In this document: in pieces, positions 25,054-34,245 of the stretch
Numbering within the stretch: the stretch's first letter is position 1
Layout of the letters: the number at the start of each line of letters is the position of its first letter
Assembly (NCBI GenBank): GCA_023264975.1
Contig: JAHFUS010000020.1
Location: 1 to 56,523 of the forward strand
Reading direction: 5' to 3'
Length of the DNA stretch: 56,523 nucleotides
From: Actinomycetes bacterium
Lineage (GTDB): Bacteria > Actinomycetota > Acidimicrobiia > Acidimicrobiales > GCA-2861595
The notes under the pieces: model-generated
Databases searched by the model: none
What the model was told of the DNA's origin: nothing
The model's input: the letters and a program-made list of their open reading frames with translations, nothing else
Made by a program: the position numbers and the translations under genes

Positions 25054-25767
25054 GTGAGCGCCGCCAACGTCGACGTGATCCGCTGGGGTCGGGAACGGGT
25101 GCGCACCGGGCCATGGCGGGGTGACCACGACGTGGCCTACCTGACGCCACTCCCCGATGCGCCACTGCCCTCGGCCCAGTTCGTGCGCCGCTGCCTCGAT
25201 CAGCTGGCCGCCCGGGGTTTCCGGCGGGTGATCACGTCCGCCCTCTCACCGGCCGAGCAGGCCGGTTTCCTGGGCGCCGGCTTCGAGGTCCACGAACGTC
25301 TGCATCTACTCGAGCACGACCTCCACGACGTGCCCAGGGCCGACGTGTCGGCCTTGCGCCGGGCCGGGGCGGACGACCACGCCAGCGTGCTCACGGTCGA
25401 CGGACGGGCCTTCCCGACCTTCTGGCGCATCGACGAGAACAGCCTGGGCGAGGCACTCAATGCCACCCCCAACAGCCGCTTCCGGGTGGCCACGATCGAC
25501 GCCAGGGTGGTCGGGTACGCCGTCACCGGCCGGGCCGGCCGGCGGGGCTTCCTCCAGCGCCTCGCCGTCGACCCCGACGAGCAGCGCCGGGGCCTCGGTC
25601 GGGCGTTGTGCGTCGACGCCCTGCGCTGGTTGCGGCGGTGGCGGGTCGAGCAGGCGGTCGTGAACACACAGATGGGCAACGAGGCGGCGCTCACCTTGTA
25701 TGAGAGCCTCGGCTTCCGGCGGGAGGCGGCCGGCCTCTCGGTGCTCAGCGCCGCCCTCGAGCGATGA
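25054..25767 (+). CDS. GNAT family N-acetyltransferase
   Basis: 237 residues from GTG at 25054. The GNAT fold is in the C-terminal half: FRVATIDARVVGYAVTGRAGRRGFLQRLAVDPDEQRRGLGRALC has the Q/RxxGxG/A acetyl-CoA loop, and NEAALTLYESLGFRREA closes the fold. The N-terminal half (VRRCLDQLAARGFRRVITSALSPAEQAGFLGAGF) is a second, degenerate GNAT-like half. The acceptor is unknown. Its stop overlaps the next start as ATGA, so it heads a coupled run GNAT-DUF6049-murJ-TadE-like. Confidence 0.82.
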   Translation: MSAANVDVIRWGRERVRTGPWRGDHDVAYLTPLPDAPLPSAQFVRRCLDQLAARGFRRVITSALSPAEQAGFLGAGFEVHERLHLLEHDLHDVPRADVSALRRAGADDHASVLTVDGRAFPTFWRIDENSLGEALNATPNSRFRVATIDARVVGYAVTGRAGRRGFLQRLAVDPDEQRRGLGRALCVDALRWLRRWRVEQAVVNTQMGNEAALTLYESLGFRREAAGLSVLSAALER

Positions 25768-27758
25768 TCGGCCGCCGCCGAGCGCGGCGCCCTCCGCTCT
25801 CGTTCCTGGCTGTCCTGGCCGTCGCCATCGGGCTCCCCTTCGTCGGCGGCGGCCTGGTCGCAGGGGCCCAGGAGTCGGGCAGCCTGCTGCGCCTCGCCTC
25901 CCAGACGACGTGGGTCGGCCCAGGCGAGGAGCTCGTGCTGCGTCTCAACGTCACCACTTCAGAGGCGCCGGCCGACGTCGAGCTGGCGGTGGCCGTCTAC
26001 CGTCGGGTCACCAGCCGGTCCGAGTTCACCCGCACCATCGACGACGGGCCGCGCGGCAACCCGGTCACCGTCGTGCCGCCGGCCAAGCTGGCCGACCTGG
26101 CCACCGACGTCGGCGGCGCCCTGGTGGTACGCCTGCCGATCCAGGACCCGGTGGCGCCAGCCGACGCGGCCCGCCTGCGCCTCACCACCGAAGGCGTCTA
26201 CCCCGTGCGGGTAGAGCTGCGGCGGACGGGCGGGGGGACGTCGCTCGCCAGCCTGGTGACCCACCTCGTCTACACCCGGCCGCCGCAGCCCGGCGGCTTC
26301 CCGCTGGGCGTCGCCTTGGTCCTGCCTGTGCACGCGCCGCCCGCCCTGGCGCCCGACGGCACCCGCGCCCTGGCCAACCGGACAGCGACCGCCCTGGGCG
26401 CCCTGGCCTCGTCGCTCGAGGCCTATCCGAACGTGTCGCTCACCCTGCTCCCGACGCCCGAGACGCTGGTATCGCTCGACACCAGCGGCCGGGCCCGGGA
26501 CCGGGAGACGGTGGCTGCGCTGGCCCGGGCCACCACCGACCGGCAGGTGGCCGCCGGCACCTACGTCCCCGTGTCCCTGTCCTCGTTCGCCGCATCCGGG
26601 ATGGCGCCGGAAGCGGCGATCCAGCTCGACCGGGGCAGTGAGGTGATCGAGCAAACCCTCGGCAAACGGCCCGAGCTGCGCACGTGGGTGGCGGAGGATG
26701 GGCTCGACGAGCGGGCCGCCCTGCTGCTCCGCCAGCAGCAGGTGGACCGCCTCGTCCTGCCGGAGGAGGCCCTCGAACCGGCCAAGCTGGCCATCACCCT
26801 CACCCAGCCCTTCGAAATCGACGCCCGGGCCGTGCGCCGCCCGCTCGCCCTGGCCGCCGACGTCGGCCTGGCCGCCCACTTCAAGCCGGCCGACGACCCC
26901 GTGCTGGCCGCCCACCGGCTGCTGGCCGACCTCGCCGTCGTGTACCAGGACCAGCCCAGCCGCCTCCGCGCCGTTGTCGTCGTGCCGCCGAGGTCGTGGC
27001 AGCCCGACCGCGCGTTCCTCGACTCCCTGCTGAGCGGTCTCACCACGTCGGCGATCATGAAGGGCACGATGGTGGAGGACGCGTTCGACGTGCCGCCCGC
27101 CACCACCACGGGGGGCGCCCCCCTCGTCCGCCGGCTGGCGCCCGGTCCCGCGCCCCAGCCCCTTCCGGTGGGGGACATCACGGCGGCGCGGCGCCAGCTC
27201 GTCGGCTTCGCCAGCATGCTGACGCCCGACAACGCCCTCGACGACGCCATGGAGCAGCTCCTGTTGGTCGGCGAGGGCGCCGGGCTCAAGACCGGCCGAC
27301 GCCAGGACTTCCTCGACGCCATGCTCGACCGGATCCACTCCCAGACCGATGCGGTGCAGGTCCCGAGTCACCGCTCCATCACCCTCACCGCCCGCACCGG
27401 CGAGATCCCGGTCACGATCCTGTCCAGGACCGGCTACCCCCTCAAGGTGGAGATCCGGGTGGCCAGCGACAAGCTCGACTTCCCCAAGGGGTCGGTCCGC
27501 AGCGTCGACCTCGACCGGCGCAGCACCACCGAGCGCTTCTCGGTGAAGGCCCGCACGTCGGGGTCGTTCCCGCTGCGGGTCAGCCTGCAGTCGCCCGACG
27601 GCGCCCTCGAGCTCGGCACCAGCCGCTTTACCGTCCGCTCCACCGCCGCTTCCGGCGTCGGCGTGGTGCTGTCGGTGGGCGCCATGGCCTTCCTCCTCGT
27701 GTGGTGGGGGCGCCACATGGTGCGGGGCCGGCGGAACCGCCGGCTGGTGCCGGCGTGA
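25764..27758 (+). CDS. DUF6049 family secreted/membrane-anchored protein
   Basis: 664 residues. A signal sequence (RRRARRPPLSFLAVLAVAIGLPFVGGGLVAGAQ) leads to a long extracellular part with beta-rich ends and a middle that resembles a polysaccharide-deacetylase-like barrel (LPVHAPPALAPDGTRALA, YPNVSLTLLPTPETLVSL, RTWVAEDGLDERAALLLRQ). One transmembrane helix (GVGVVLSVGAMAFLLVWWG) and a basic tail end the chain. The protein upstream of murJ in mycobacteria (Rv3909 position) has this architecture. It is coupled to murJ by a GTGA overlap, so a role in peptidoglycan precursor traffic or its control is likely, though no activity is known to me. Confidence 0.82.
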   Translation: MIGRRRARRPPLSFLAVLAVAIGLPFVGGGLVAGAQESGSLLRLASQTTWVGPGEELVLRLNVTTSEAPADVELAVAVYRRVTSRSEFTRTIDDGPRGNPVTVVPPAKLADLATDVGGALVVRLPIQDPVAPADAARLRLTTEGVYPVRVELRRTGGGTSLASLVTHLVYTRPPQPGGFPLGVALVLPVHAPPALAPDGTRALANRTATALGALASSLEAYPNVSLTLLPTPETLVSLDTSGRARDRETVAALARATTDRQVAAGTYVPVSLSSFAASGMAPEAAIQLDRGSEVIEQTLGKRPELRTWVAEDGLDERAALLLRQQQVDRLVLPEEALEPAKLAITLTQPFEIDARAVRRPLALAADVGLAAHFKPADDPVLAAHRLLADLAVVYQDQPSRLRAVVVVPPRSWQPDRAFLDSLLSGLTTSAIMKGTMVEDAFDVPPATTTGGAPLVRRLAPGPAPQPLPVGDITAARRQLVGFASMLTPDNALDDAMEQLLLVGEGAGLKTGRRQDFLDAMLDRIHSQTDAVQVPSHRSITLTARTGEIPVTILSRTGYPLKVEIRVASDKLDFPKGSVRSVDLDRRSTTERFSVKARTSGSFPLRVSLQSPDGALELGTSRFTVRSTAASGVGVVLSVGAMAFLLVWWGRHMVRGRRNRRLVPA

Positions 27759-29380
27759 GGCCACGGGGCACCGCCGTCGACGACACCGACGGCCTGGGCC
27801 GGGGCGGGGCCGACCGGCCCAGCCTGGCCCGCAGCACCGCGGTCATGGCGGCCGGCACGCTGGCGTCGCGCATAACCGGGTTCGCCCGGCTGAGCGCCCT
27901 GGCCTACGCCCTCGGCTTCACCCGCCTCACCGACAGCTACAACCTGGCCAACATCACCCCCAATATCATCTACGAGCTGGTCTTGGGCGGGGTGCTGTCG
28001 GCCACCCTCCTTCCGGTGTTCGTCGATCGTCTGTCGGGCGGGCGGGAGGAAGACGACGAGGCGTGGCGGGCCATCTCGGCCGTCTTCACCGCCGTCGCCG
28101 CCCTCCTGGTGGTGGTCACCGCCGCGTTCATGATGATCGCCCCGGTGCTCGTCCGCCTCTACACGCTGGGAAACAACACCCCGTCGGTGGGCGAGCAGCG
28201 CGTCGTCGCCACCAGCCTTCTGCGCATGTTCGCCCCCCAGGTCGCTCTGTACGGGATGATCGCCGTCGTCACCGCCGCCCTCCACGCCCGTCGCCGCTTC
28301 GGGGCGACGATGTTCGCGCCGGTGCTGAACAACCTGGTGGTCATCGGCATGCTGCTCGCCCTTCCCCATGTGGTGGACGACGTGTCGCTCACGGGCGTGC
28401 GCAACGACGCCGGCGCCCGGCTGCTGCTCGGCCTCGGCACCACCGCCGGCGTGGCCGCCCTCGCCGTCGCCCTGCTGCCGGCGCTGCGGGGGGCGGGCGC
28501 ACGCCTGCGACCAGTGTGGGACCCCGGCCACCCGACCGTGCGCACCATCGTGCGCCTGTCGGGTTGGACCTTCGGCTTCGTGGCCGCCAACCAGGCCGCC
28601 CTCATGGTGGTGCTGGTGCTGGCCAACGGGAAGGCGGGCGACGTGGCCGCCTACCAGGCCGGCCTGGTGTTCTTCCTGCTCCCCCATGGCGTGTTCGCGG
28701 TGTCGGTGATGACCGCCCTCCAGCCCGACGTGGCCGAGCGCTGGGCCCTCGGCGACGTCGCCGGCTTCGGACGGCGGGTGGGCAAGGGCCTGCGCACCAT
28801 CGGTGCCGTGGTGGTGCCGGCCGGAGTGGGGTACCTGTGCCTGGCCCATCCCATCGTGCGCGTCGCCCTCGAGCACGGCGCTCTGCGTTCGACCTCGGCG
28901 TCCACCACCGCCGGCGTGCTGGCCATGCTCGCCATCGGCCTGCCCGGCTTCAGCGCCTTCCTCTTCCTGGTGAAGTCGTTCCAGGCCATGCAGGACACCC
29001 GGTCCGTGTTCTTCCTCTACCTGGTGGAGAACGGGCTCAACGTCGTGCTAGCCGTCGCCCTGTACCCGTCCCTAGGCGTGCAGGGTCTGGCCCTCGCCTA
29101 CGCCCTCGCCTACACGGGCGGGGCAGCGGCCGCGCTGGTAGTCCTACAGCGACGCACCAAGTCCGTCGATACCGCCTTCGTGGTCCAGACGTGGGTCCGC
29201 GTCGGCCTGGCCAGCGCAGTGATGGCGGGCGTAGTGTCCGTCCTGTCGGCGGTGGTCGAACCGGCGCTGCTGCGGGCCATCGTCGGCGTTCTCGCCGGCG
29301 GAACGGTCTATGTCCTCGTCGCCCGGCGCCTTGGGGTCCAGGAGCTGTCGACACTCCTTCCGATGCGGAGACGCCTGTGA
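27755..29380 (+). CDS. murJ: Lipid II flippase MurJ (MviN family)
   Basis: 541 residues from GTG at 27755, GTGA-coupled to DUF6049. About 14 membrane helices are present. Family signatures include STAVMAAGTLASRITGFARL, FTRLTDSYNLANITPNIIYELVLGGVLSATLLPVFV, and SFQAMQDTRSVFFLYLVENGLNVVLAVAL. MurJ moves lipid II across the membrane for wall synthesis. In mycobacteria the homologue is fused to a C-terminal pseudokinase and extracellular domain. Here MurJ ends after the membrane part (LLPMRRRL), and a separate kinase gene with an extracellular domain lies 1.3 kb on. Confidence 0.94.
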   Translation: MRPRGTAVDDTDGLGRGGADRPSLARSTAVMAAGTLASRITGFARLSALAYALGFTRLTDSYNLANITPNIIYELVLGGVLSATLLPVFVDRLSGGREEDDEAWRAISAVFTAVAALLVVVTAAFMMIAPVLVRLYTLGNNTPSVGEQRVVATSLLRMFAPQVALYGMIAVVTAALHARRRFGATMFAPVLNNLVVIGMLLALPHVVDDVSLTGVRNDAGARLLLGLGTTAGVAALAVALLPALRGAGARLRPVWDPGHPTVRTIVRLSGWTFGFVAANQAALMVVLVLANGKAGDVAAYQAGLVFFLLPHGVFAVSVMTALQPDVAERWALGDVAGFGRRVGKGLRTIGAVVVPAGVGYLCLAHPIVRVALEHGALRSTSASTTAGVLAMLAIGLPGFSAFLFLVKSFQAMQDTRSVFFLYLVENGLNVVLAVALYPSLGVQGLALAYALAYTGGAAAALVVLQRRTKSVDTAFVVQTWVRVGLASAVMAGVVSVLSAVVEPALLRAIVGVLAGGTVYVLVARRLGVQELSTLLPMRRRL

Positions 29381-29733
29381 TCACCGGCTGGCTCATGAAG
29401 ATCGTCGTCAGCTTCGTGCTGGTGGGCGTGCTGCTGGCGGAGCTCGGCGCACCACTGGTGACGCGCGCCCAGATCGACGGGGTGGCTCACGACGCGGCCG
29501 ACACCGCCGCCCTCGACCTGCTGGACCACAACGACCTCGAGCGCGCCCGCGCCGCGGCCCAGGAGATCGCCGACGACAAGGACGTCGTCCTCGAGAGCTT
29601 CACCGTGGACAACCGTGGCTTGCGGGTCACCGTGGCGCGCCAGGCCTGGTCACTGGTGCTGAAGAAGTGGGACAAGACCAAGACCTGGTATGACGTGCGG
29701 GTCACGGCAACCGCCAGCACGGCGAAACGCTGA
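29377..29733 (+). CDS. Small exported TadE/TadG-like protein
   Basis: 118 residues from GTG at 29377, GTGA-coupled to murJ. One N-terminal helix (LMKIVVSFVLVGVLLAELGAPLV) is followed by a segment resembling TadE/TadG proteins: VAHDAADTAALDLLDHNDLERARAAAQEIADDKDV, then beta strands (VVLESFTVDNRGLRVTV). Such proteins are minor pilin-like subunits or parts of a Flp-type system. No tad genes are near. It may be a small partner of the murJ block. The family assignment is tentative. Confidence 0.6.
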   Translation: MITGWLMKIVVSFVLVGVLLAELGAPLVTRAQIDGVAHDAADTAALDLLDHNDLERARAAAQEIADDKDVVLESFTVDNRGLRVTVARQAWSLVLKKWDKTKTWYDVRVTATASTAKR

Positions 29734-29752
29734 CTACCACGAGGAGCTGACA

Positions 29753-30592
29753 ATGAGCGGTGTCCGGATTGTCGCCGATACGGCCAGCGACCTTCCTCCT
29801 GAGGTGGCCACCGCCCACGGCATCGAGCTGGTGCCTCTCACCGTCCGCTTCGGCGCCGAGGAGCTGGTCGACCGGCGCGACCTCACGCCCGCCGACTTCT
29901 GGTCCCGGCTGGCCGCCTCGTCGGTGCTGCCCTCCACGGCGGCCCCGTCGCCCGGCGCCTTCGAGGAGGCCTACCGGCGGGCGGCAGCCGACGGCGCCGA
30001 CGGCGTGGTGTGCGTGACCATCTCGTCGGCCCTGTCGGCCACTTTCGAGGCGGCCCGCCTGGCGGCCGACTCGGTGAAGGACACCATCGACGTGCGGGTC
30101 GTCGACTCGCGCGCGGTGAGTATGGCCGAGGGCACGGTGGCCATCGCCGCCGCCGGCCTGGCCGCCGCCGGCAGAAGCCTCGACGACGTGGCCGCGGGCG
30201 CCGCGGCCATGGTGCCCCGCACCCGCACGTTCGCCGCCCTCGACACACTCGACAACCTGCGCAAAGGGGGCCGCATCGGCGCCGCCCAGGCCCTGCTCGG
30301 CTCCATGCTGTCGATCAAGCCGATCATCCAGGTGGCGGGCGGCAAGGTGGAGGCCGAGTCCAAGCAGCGCACACGCGGCAAGTCGCTGCGCTACCTGGCC
30401 GACAAGGTGCACGAGGCCTCGCCGGTGGATCACCTCACCGTGATGCACGGCGGCGCCCCCGATGTCGACGCCCTGCTCGACCTGCTCGCCGACGTGTGCC
30501 CACGCGACAAGATCACAGTGGCCGACGTCGGGGCCGTGATCGGTACCCACGCCGGGCCGCGCGTCATCGGCGTCACCTTCGCCGTCCCGTAG
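29753..30592 (+). CDS. DegV family fatty-acid-binding protein
   Basis: 279 residues from ATG at 29753, after GAGGAG at 6 bases. The DegV pattern is clear: VRIVADTASDLPPEVATAHGIELVPLTVRFG, then PSTAAPSPGAFEEAYRRAA, VVCVTISSALSATFEAARLAA, DSRAVSMAEG, and LRKGGRIGAAQALLGSMLSIKPI. Family members bind a fatty acid, and some (FakB) feed fatty acids to the FakA kinase. No fakA is in the window. Confidence 0.93.
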   Translation: MSGVRIVADTASDLPPEVATAHGIELVPLTVRFGAEELVDRRDLTPADFWSRLAASSVLPSTAAPSPGAFEEAYRRAAADGADGVVCVTISSALSATFEAARLAADSVKDTIDVRVVDSRAVSMAEGTVAIAAAGLAAAGRSLDDVAAGAAAMVPRTRTFAALDTLDNLRKGGRIGAAQALLGSMLSIKPIIQVAGGKVEAESKQRTRGKSLRYLADKVHEASPVDHLTVMHGGAPDVDALLDLLADVCPRDKITVADVGAVIGTHAGPRVIGVTFAVP

Positions 30593-30649
30593 GCCCGTAC
30601 GGGGTGGTCTGGGGGCGGCTTCAGCGGCGCTGGGTACGCTCCAATCGTC

Positions 30650-32161
30650 GTGCCCGAACCGCTCCCCCTGATCGACCGCGTCCTGGTGGGCCGGTACCGC
30701 GCCACCCGGCTGATCGCCCGGGGCGGCATGGCCGAGGTGTGGGAGGCGTACGACGACGTGCTGGCCCGGCCGGTGGCGGTGAAGGTCCTGCTCCCCCACC
30801 TGGCGGTGGACGACGCCTTCGTAGCCCGGTTCCGCCTGGAGGCCCAGGCCGCCGCCCGGCTCGGGCATCCTGGCATCGTGGCCACGTACGACACCGGTAC
30901 CGACGGCGACCTGGCCTTCATCGTGATGGAGCTGGTGCCTGGCCACACCCTGCGCGACGCGGTGGAGAAGGCGGGCACGCTGCCGCCGTCGATGGCCGTC
31001 TCCATCGCCGCCGAGGTGGCGGACGCCCTCGACCACGCCCACCGCGAGGGCCTGGTCCACCGGGACGTGAAGCCGGCCAACATCCTTCTCGTCCGCCGCG
31101 AGGTCGAGGACACCGCCCCCCTGCTGCGGGTGAAGGTGGCCGACTTCGGCATCGCCAAGCTCCAGCCCAGTGCAAACGCCACCGTGGCCAGCCTCACCCA
31201 GACGGGCGCGGTGGTGGGCACTGCCCGCTACCTGTCGCCCGAGCAGGTGAAGGGCGACCCGCCCGACGCCCGGTCGGACGTCTACGGGCTTGGCGTCGTG
31301 CTCTACGAGATGCTGTGCGGTAAGCCGCCGTTCAGCGCCGAGACGGAGCTGGCCACCGCCCTGCTCCATGTGCGGGAACCCCCGCCGACGTTGCAGCGCG
31401 GCACCGGTGAGATCCCTGCCCCCCTCGAGGCGGTGGTCATGAAGGCCCTGGCCAAGGAGCCCCACGACCGGTACCCGTCGGCCGCCGCGCTGCGCGACGC
31501 GCTGCTGGCCGTCGACCTGGCGCCACCCGACGACGCCGTGCCCCAGGTCGTCCGGGAGACCACTCCCGCCTCGGGGACGCCGGCGCTGGCCCGTCCGCCG
31601 GCCCGTCGCCTGCTCCCCCTCGCCGTGGTGGCGGCGGTGGCGGTGGCCGCTGTCCTGCTGGTGGCCGTGCTGGCCGACCGGGACAGCAGCGGCCCCAATG
31701 GCAAGGCCGCGGCCGGGGCCACGGACGCGACCAAGGCTTCCGTTATCGCCGTGCACTCGTTCGACCCGGCGGGCGACGGTGAGGAGAACGAGCCACGAGC
31801 CGCCCTGGCCGCCGACGGCAACCCGGCCACCAGCTGGAACTCCGACCGGTACAAGACACGGGCGTTCGGCGGACTGAAGCCCGGCATCGGGCTGGTGCTG
31901 GAACTCGACCAGGCGGCCGACGTGGCCGCCATCACCGTGACGTCGGCCACGTCGGGGTGGTCGGCCTCGGTGTACGTGGCCGACCAGCCGGCCGGCGACC
32001 TGGCCGGCTGGGGTGAGCCGGTCGCACAGAAGTCCGACATCACCGGCGACGCCGAGTTCGACCTCGGCGGCAGGAGGGGCGCCACCGTGCTTTTGTGGAT
32101 CACCGACCCCGGGACGGCCAACCGGGTCGAGGTGGCCGAGGTCGCGGTACGCCACTCGTAG
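30650..32161 (+). CDS. Transmembrane Ser/Thr protein kinase with an extracellular discoidin-like domain
   Basis: 503 residues from GTG at 30650. A full kinase domain is present: Gly loop IARGGMAEVW, K45 in VAVKVL, E64 in the C helix, H137RDVKPAN, D165FG, TARYLSPEQ and SDVYGLGVVLYEML. All catalytic residues are kept, so it should be active. A juxtamembrane linker leads to one transmembrane helix (about 321-341) and an outside domain of 140 residues resembling the F5/8-type fold (NPATSWNSDRY, GLVLELDQAADVAAITVTS). In mycobacteria a pseudokinase plus such a domain is fused to MurJ. Here it is separate and looks active. Likely targets are wall-synthesis proteins nearby (CwlM, MurJ). Confidence 0.9.
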   Translation: MPEPLPLIDRVLVGRYRATRLIARGGMAEVWEAYDDVLARPVAVKVLLPHLAVDDAFVARFRLEAQAAARLGHPGIVATYDTGTDGDLAFIVMELVPGHTLRDAVEKAGTLPPSMAVSIAAEVADALDHAHREGLVHRDVKPANILLVRREVEDTAPLLRVKVADFGIAKLQPSANATVASLTQTGAVVGTARYLSPEQVKGDPPDARSDVYGLGVVLYEMLCGKPPFSAETELATALLHVREPPPTLQRGTGEIPAPLEAVVMKALAKEPHDRYPSAAALRDALLAVDLAPPDDAVPQVVRETTPASGTPALARPPARRLLPLAVVAAVAVAAVLLVAVLADRDSSGPNGKAAAGATDATKASVIAVHSFDPAGDGEENEPRAALAADGNPATSWNSDRYKTRAFGGLKPGIGLVLELDQAADVAAITVTSATSGWSASVYVADQPAGDLAGWGEPVAQKSDITGDAEFDLGGRRGATVLLWITDPGTANRVEVAEVAVRHS

Positions 32162-32290
32162 CCGGCCCGCCGGCGCCGGGTACGGGATCTCTCGCCGGAG
32201 CGTGAGATTCGTCAACCGAGAAGGGCCCGGCGGCCGCGTCGAGGACGCCGGCAGGCGGGCGATGGTGGCCTACGCTTCGCCGCATCGACC

Positions 32291-32880
32291 ATGGGGCCGG
32301 GGACCGAGAGCTGGCTGAGGCGGCGCAGGCGGGCGACCAGGGCGCCCTCGACCAACTGCTGCGCCGCCACGTCGACCGCCTGCACGCGCTGTGCCGGCGC
32401 ATCCTGGGCTCCGACGCCGACGCCGACGACGCCACCCAGGAGGGCCTCATCGCCATCGCCCGGGCCCTGGCCGCCGGCCGGTTCGACGGGCGGGCCAGCT
32501 TCGCCACGTGGGCCTACCGGGTCACCACCAACGCCTGCCTCGACGAGCTGCGGCGCCGGGGGCGGCGGGCGGAAGCGGTCACCGACGAGCGGCTCGAGCG
32601 CAGCCTGAGCGGGCCCGGTGGGACGGGCGCGACCGGCGGCCCGGATGCCGCTGTGGCCGACCGGGTCGACGTGGAGGCCGCCCTCGCCCGCCTCCCGCTC
32701 GACTTCCGGGCCGCCGTGGTGCTCCGCGACCTGTGCGGCCTCGACTACGCCGAGATCGCGGAGGTCCTGTCCATCCCGGCCGGTACCGTGCGATCGCGTA
32801 TCGCGCGAGGCCGAGCCGCCCTTGTGCCCCTCCTCGGGAACCAGTCGCCCCCTGCCAACCGTCCAACTGCACGCCCATGA
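32291..32880 (+). CDS. ECF RNA polymerase sigma factor (SigM-like); 5' end probably frameshifted
   Basis: Region 2 reads LLRRHVDRLHALCRRILGSDADADDATQEGLIAIARAL, with RASFATWAYRVTTNACLDELRRRGRR. Region 4 reads LPLDFRAAVVLRDLCGLDYAEIAEVLSIPAGTVRSRIARGRAAL. It is thus a complete group 4 sigma factor, at the position of mycobacterial sigM. In this frame there is no ATG, GTG or TTG between a TGA at 32203 and region 2; the first is at 32653, inside the gene. The ATG at 32291 is in another frame and joins correctly if one G is added to the GGGG run at 32299-32302. A sequencing or assembly deletion is the simplest reading; a true frameshift or a non-standard start is possible. Confidence 0.75.
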
Positions 32881-33914
32881 CCGATCCTCATCCCGACGAC
32901 GAGTCCCTGAGCGCCGCCCTCGACGGCGAGGACGCCACCACCGCCAGCCACGTGGCGTCGTGCGTGACGTGCCTGGCCCGTTCCGACACGCTGCGTGCCG
33001 CCGGCCGGGCCATCGGCGCCACCGACACGGCGAGGGCGTCAGCGACGCTGACCGACCGGGCCGTGGCCGCCGCGCTGGCCGCCTTCGCGGCCGAGCGGGG
33101 CGCCGGTGCGGGCGGCGTAACGATCGACGGCGCCGGTGACGGGACAACGGCGGGTCGGACGATCGGCACGGCCGGCGGCGGCGGCGGCAAGGTGGCCCCC
33201 CTGCGGCCGGCGCCGACCGGCGAGTCCGACTCGTTCACGTCCCACGGACGCGTCGCGGGCGACAGCCGGCGGCGTGTGCCCCCGGGCTGGCTGGTGGGCG
33301 TGGCCGCCGCCCTGGTGGCACTGGCCGTCGCCGTGCCGGTTCTCACGGGTGGCGGCACCAAGACCGACACGGTCGCCACGGCCGCCAATGACGACAGCGC
33401 CAAGATGTCGGCACTCGCCGGCGCTCCTGCGATCGACGGCGGCGACATCGGCGAGCAGAGCGACCAGGCGGCGCTCGGCGGCATCGTCACCGGCGCCCTG
33501 CGCGGCGCGTCGGTCGGAGCGGCGGCGGCCGACCAGGCCAGTCCCCCGAGCGTCCCCGCATCCGGCGTCGGGGAGGTGGCCGGCCCCTCCCGTTCCGCCA
33601 CCGCCCCCGACGACCCGCTTGCCGCTGACCGCGATCCGCTCGCCGCTCCGGCCCCCGAGAGTGCGGCGCCGCCGGCGGCGGCGGCCGGCGCCTCCGATGC
33701 AGCCGGCGCCACCTGCGAGGCGACCGTGGCCAAGGACTACGCCAAGGCCCTGAACCTGGGAGCGTTGGTGTACCGGGCCACGCTGCGATGGAAGGGAACC
33801 CCGGCGGTGCTGTTGACCTACCGCCTGGCCGAGACGAGCGGGCCAGGCGCCGACCATCAGACCTTCGTCATGGCGACCGACGGCTGCCGCCTGCTGGTCG
33901 TCCAGGGTTCTTGA
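32877..33914 (+). CDS. Membrane-anchored anti-sigma factor
   Basis: 345 residues from ATG at 32877, overlapping the sigma stop as ATGA. The N-terminus has the zinc-type anti-sigma motif HVASCVTC (HxxxCxxC) after DDESLSAALDGED. A single transmembrane helix (GWLVGVAAALVALAVAVPVLTGG) follows at about residues 140-162. The outside part is Ala/Pro/Asp-rich, with a final folded segment containing two Cys (ATCEATVAKDYAKAL and [13 protein letters not shown]). It should hold the sigma factor at the membrane until an envelope or redox signal releases it. Placement before trxB-trxA suggests a thiol link. Confidence 0.82.
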   Translation: MTDPHPDDESLSAALDGEDATTASHVASCVTCLARSDTLRAAGRAIGATDTARASATLTDRAVAAALAAFAAERGAGAGGVTIDGAGDGTTAGRTIGTAGGGGGKVAPLRPAPTGESDSFTSHGRVAGDSRRRVPPGWLVGVAAALVALAVAVPVLTGGGTKTDTVATAANDDSAKMSALAGAPAIDGGDIGEQSDQAALGGIVTGALRGASVGAAAADQASPPSVPASGVGEVAGPSRSATAPDDPLAADRDPLAAPAPESAAPPAAAAGASDAAGATCEATVAKDYAKALNLGALVYRATLRWKGTPAVLLTYRLAETSGPGADHQTFVMATDGCRLLVVQGS

Positions 33915-34221
33915 TCCACCACAGGGCCGCCGCTGCGGCCAGGATCACGCCCACCCAGACCCCGCCCGGCACGTAGTCCCAGTCCCTGCCGGACGAGATC
34001 CACGCCGCCCACACCATGCCGGCGGCGGCGAAGCATGCGCAGGCCGCCGCCGTCACCGTGTCGCGGCCTTTCCCGGCCACGACGGCCACCTCGGCCACCA
34101 CCAGACCGAACAGCAACCCCGCCACGACAGGCGTGGGACCGGAGAGGTCGTACTCCCCGAGGATCACCCCGCCGGCGGCGGCGGCGGCAGCAGCAGCGAC
34201 CAGCGCGAGAGTCCGGCGCAT
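33868..34221 (-). CDS. Small four-helix membrane protein
   Basis: 117 residues from ATG at 34221. Hydrophobic segments are [19 protein letters not shown]-like at the N-terminus, then [38 protein letters not shown] and [17 protein letters not shown], ending in [13 protein letters not shown]. Its 3' end overlaps the end of the anti-sigma gene by 47 bases on the opposite strand. No family is recognised. It is divergent from the next plus-strand gene with 24 bases between starts. Confidence 0.55.
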   Translation of the reverse strand: MRRTLALVAAAAAAAAGGVILGEYDLSGPTPVVAGLLFGLVVAEVAVVAGKGRDTVTAAACACFAAAGMVWAAWISSGRDWDYVPGGVWVGVILAAAAALWWIKNPGRPAGGSRRSP

Positions 34222-34245
34222 CGGGCGCAAGGGTAGTGTGCCGGT

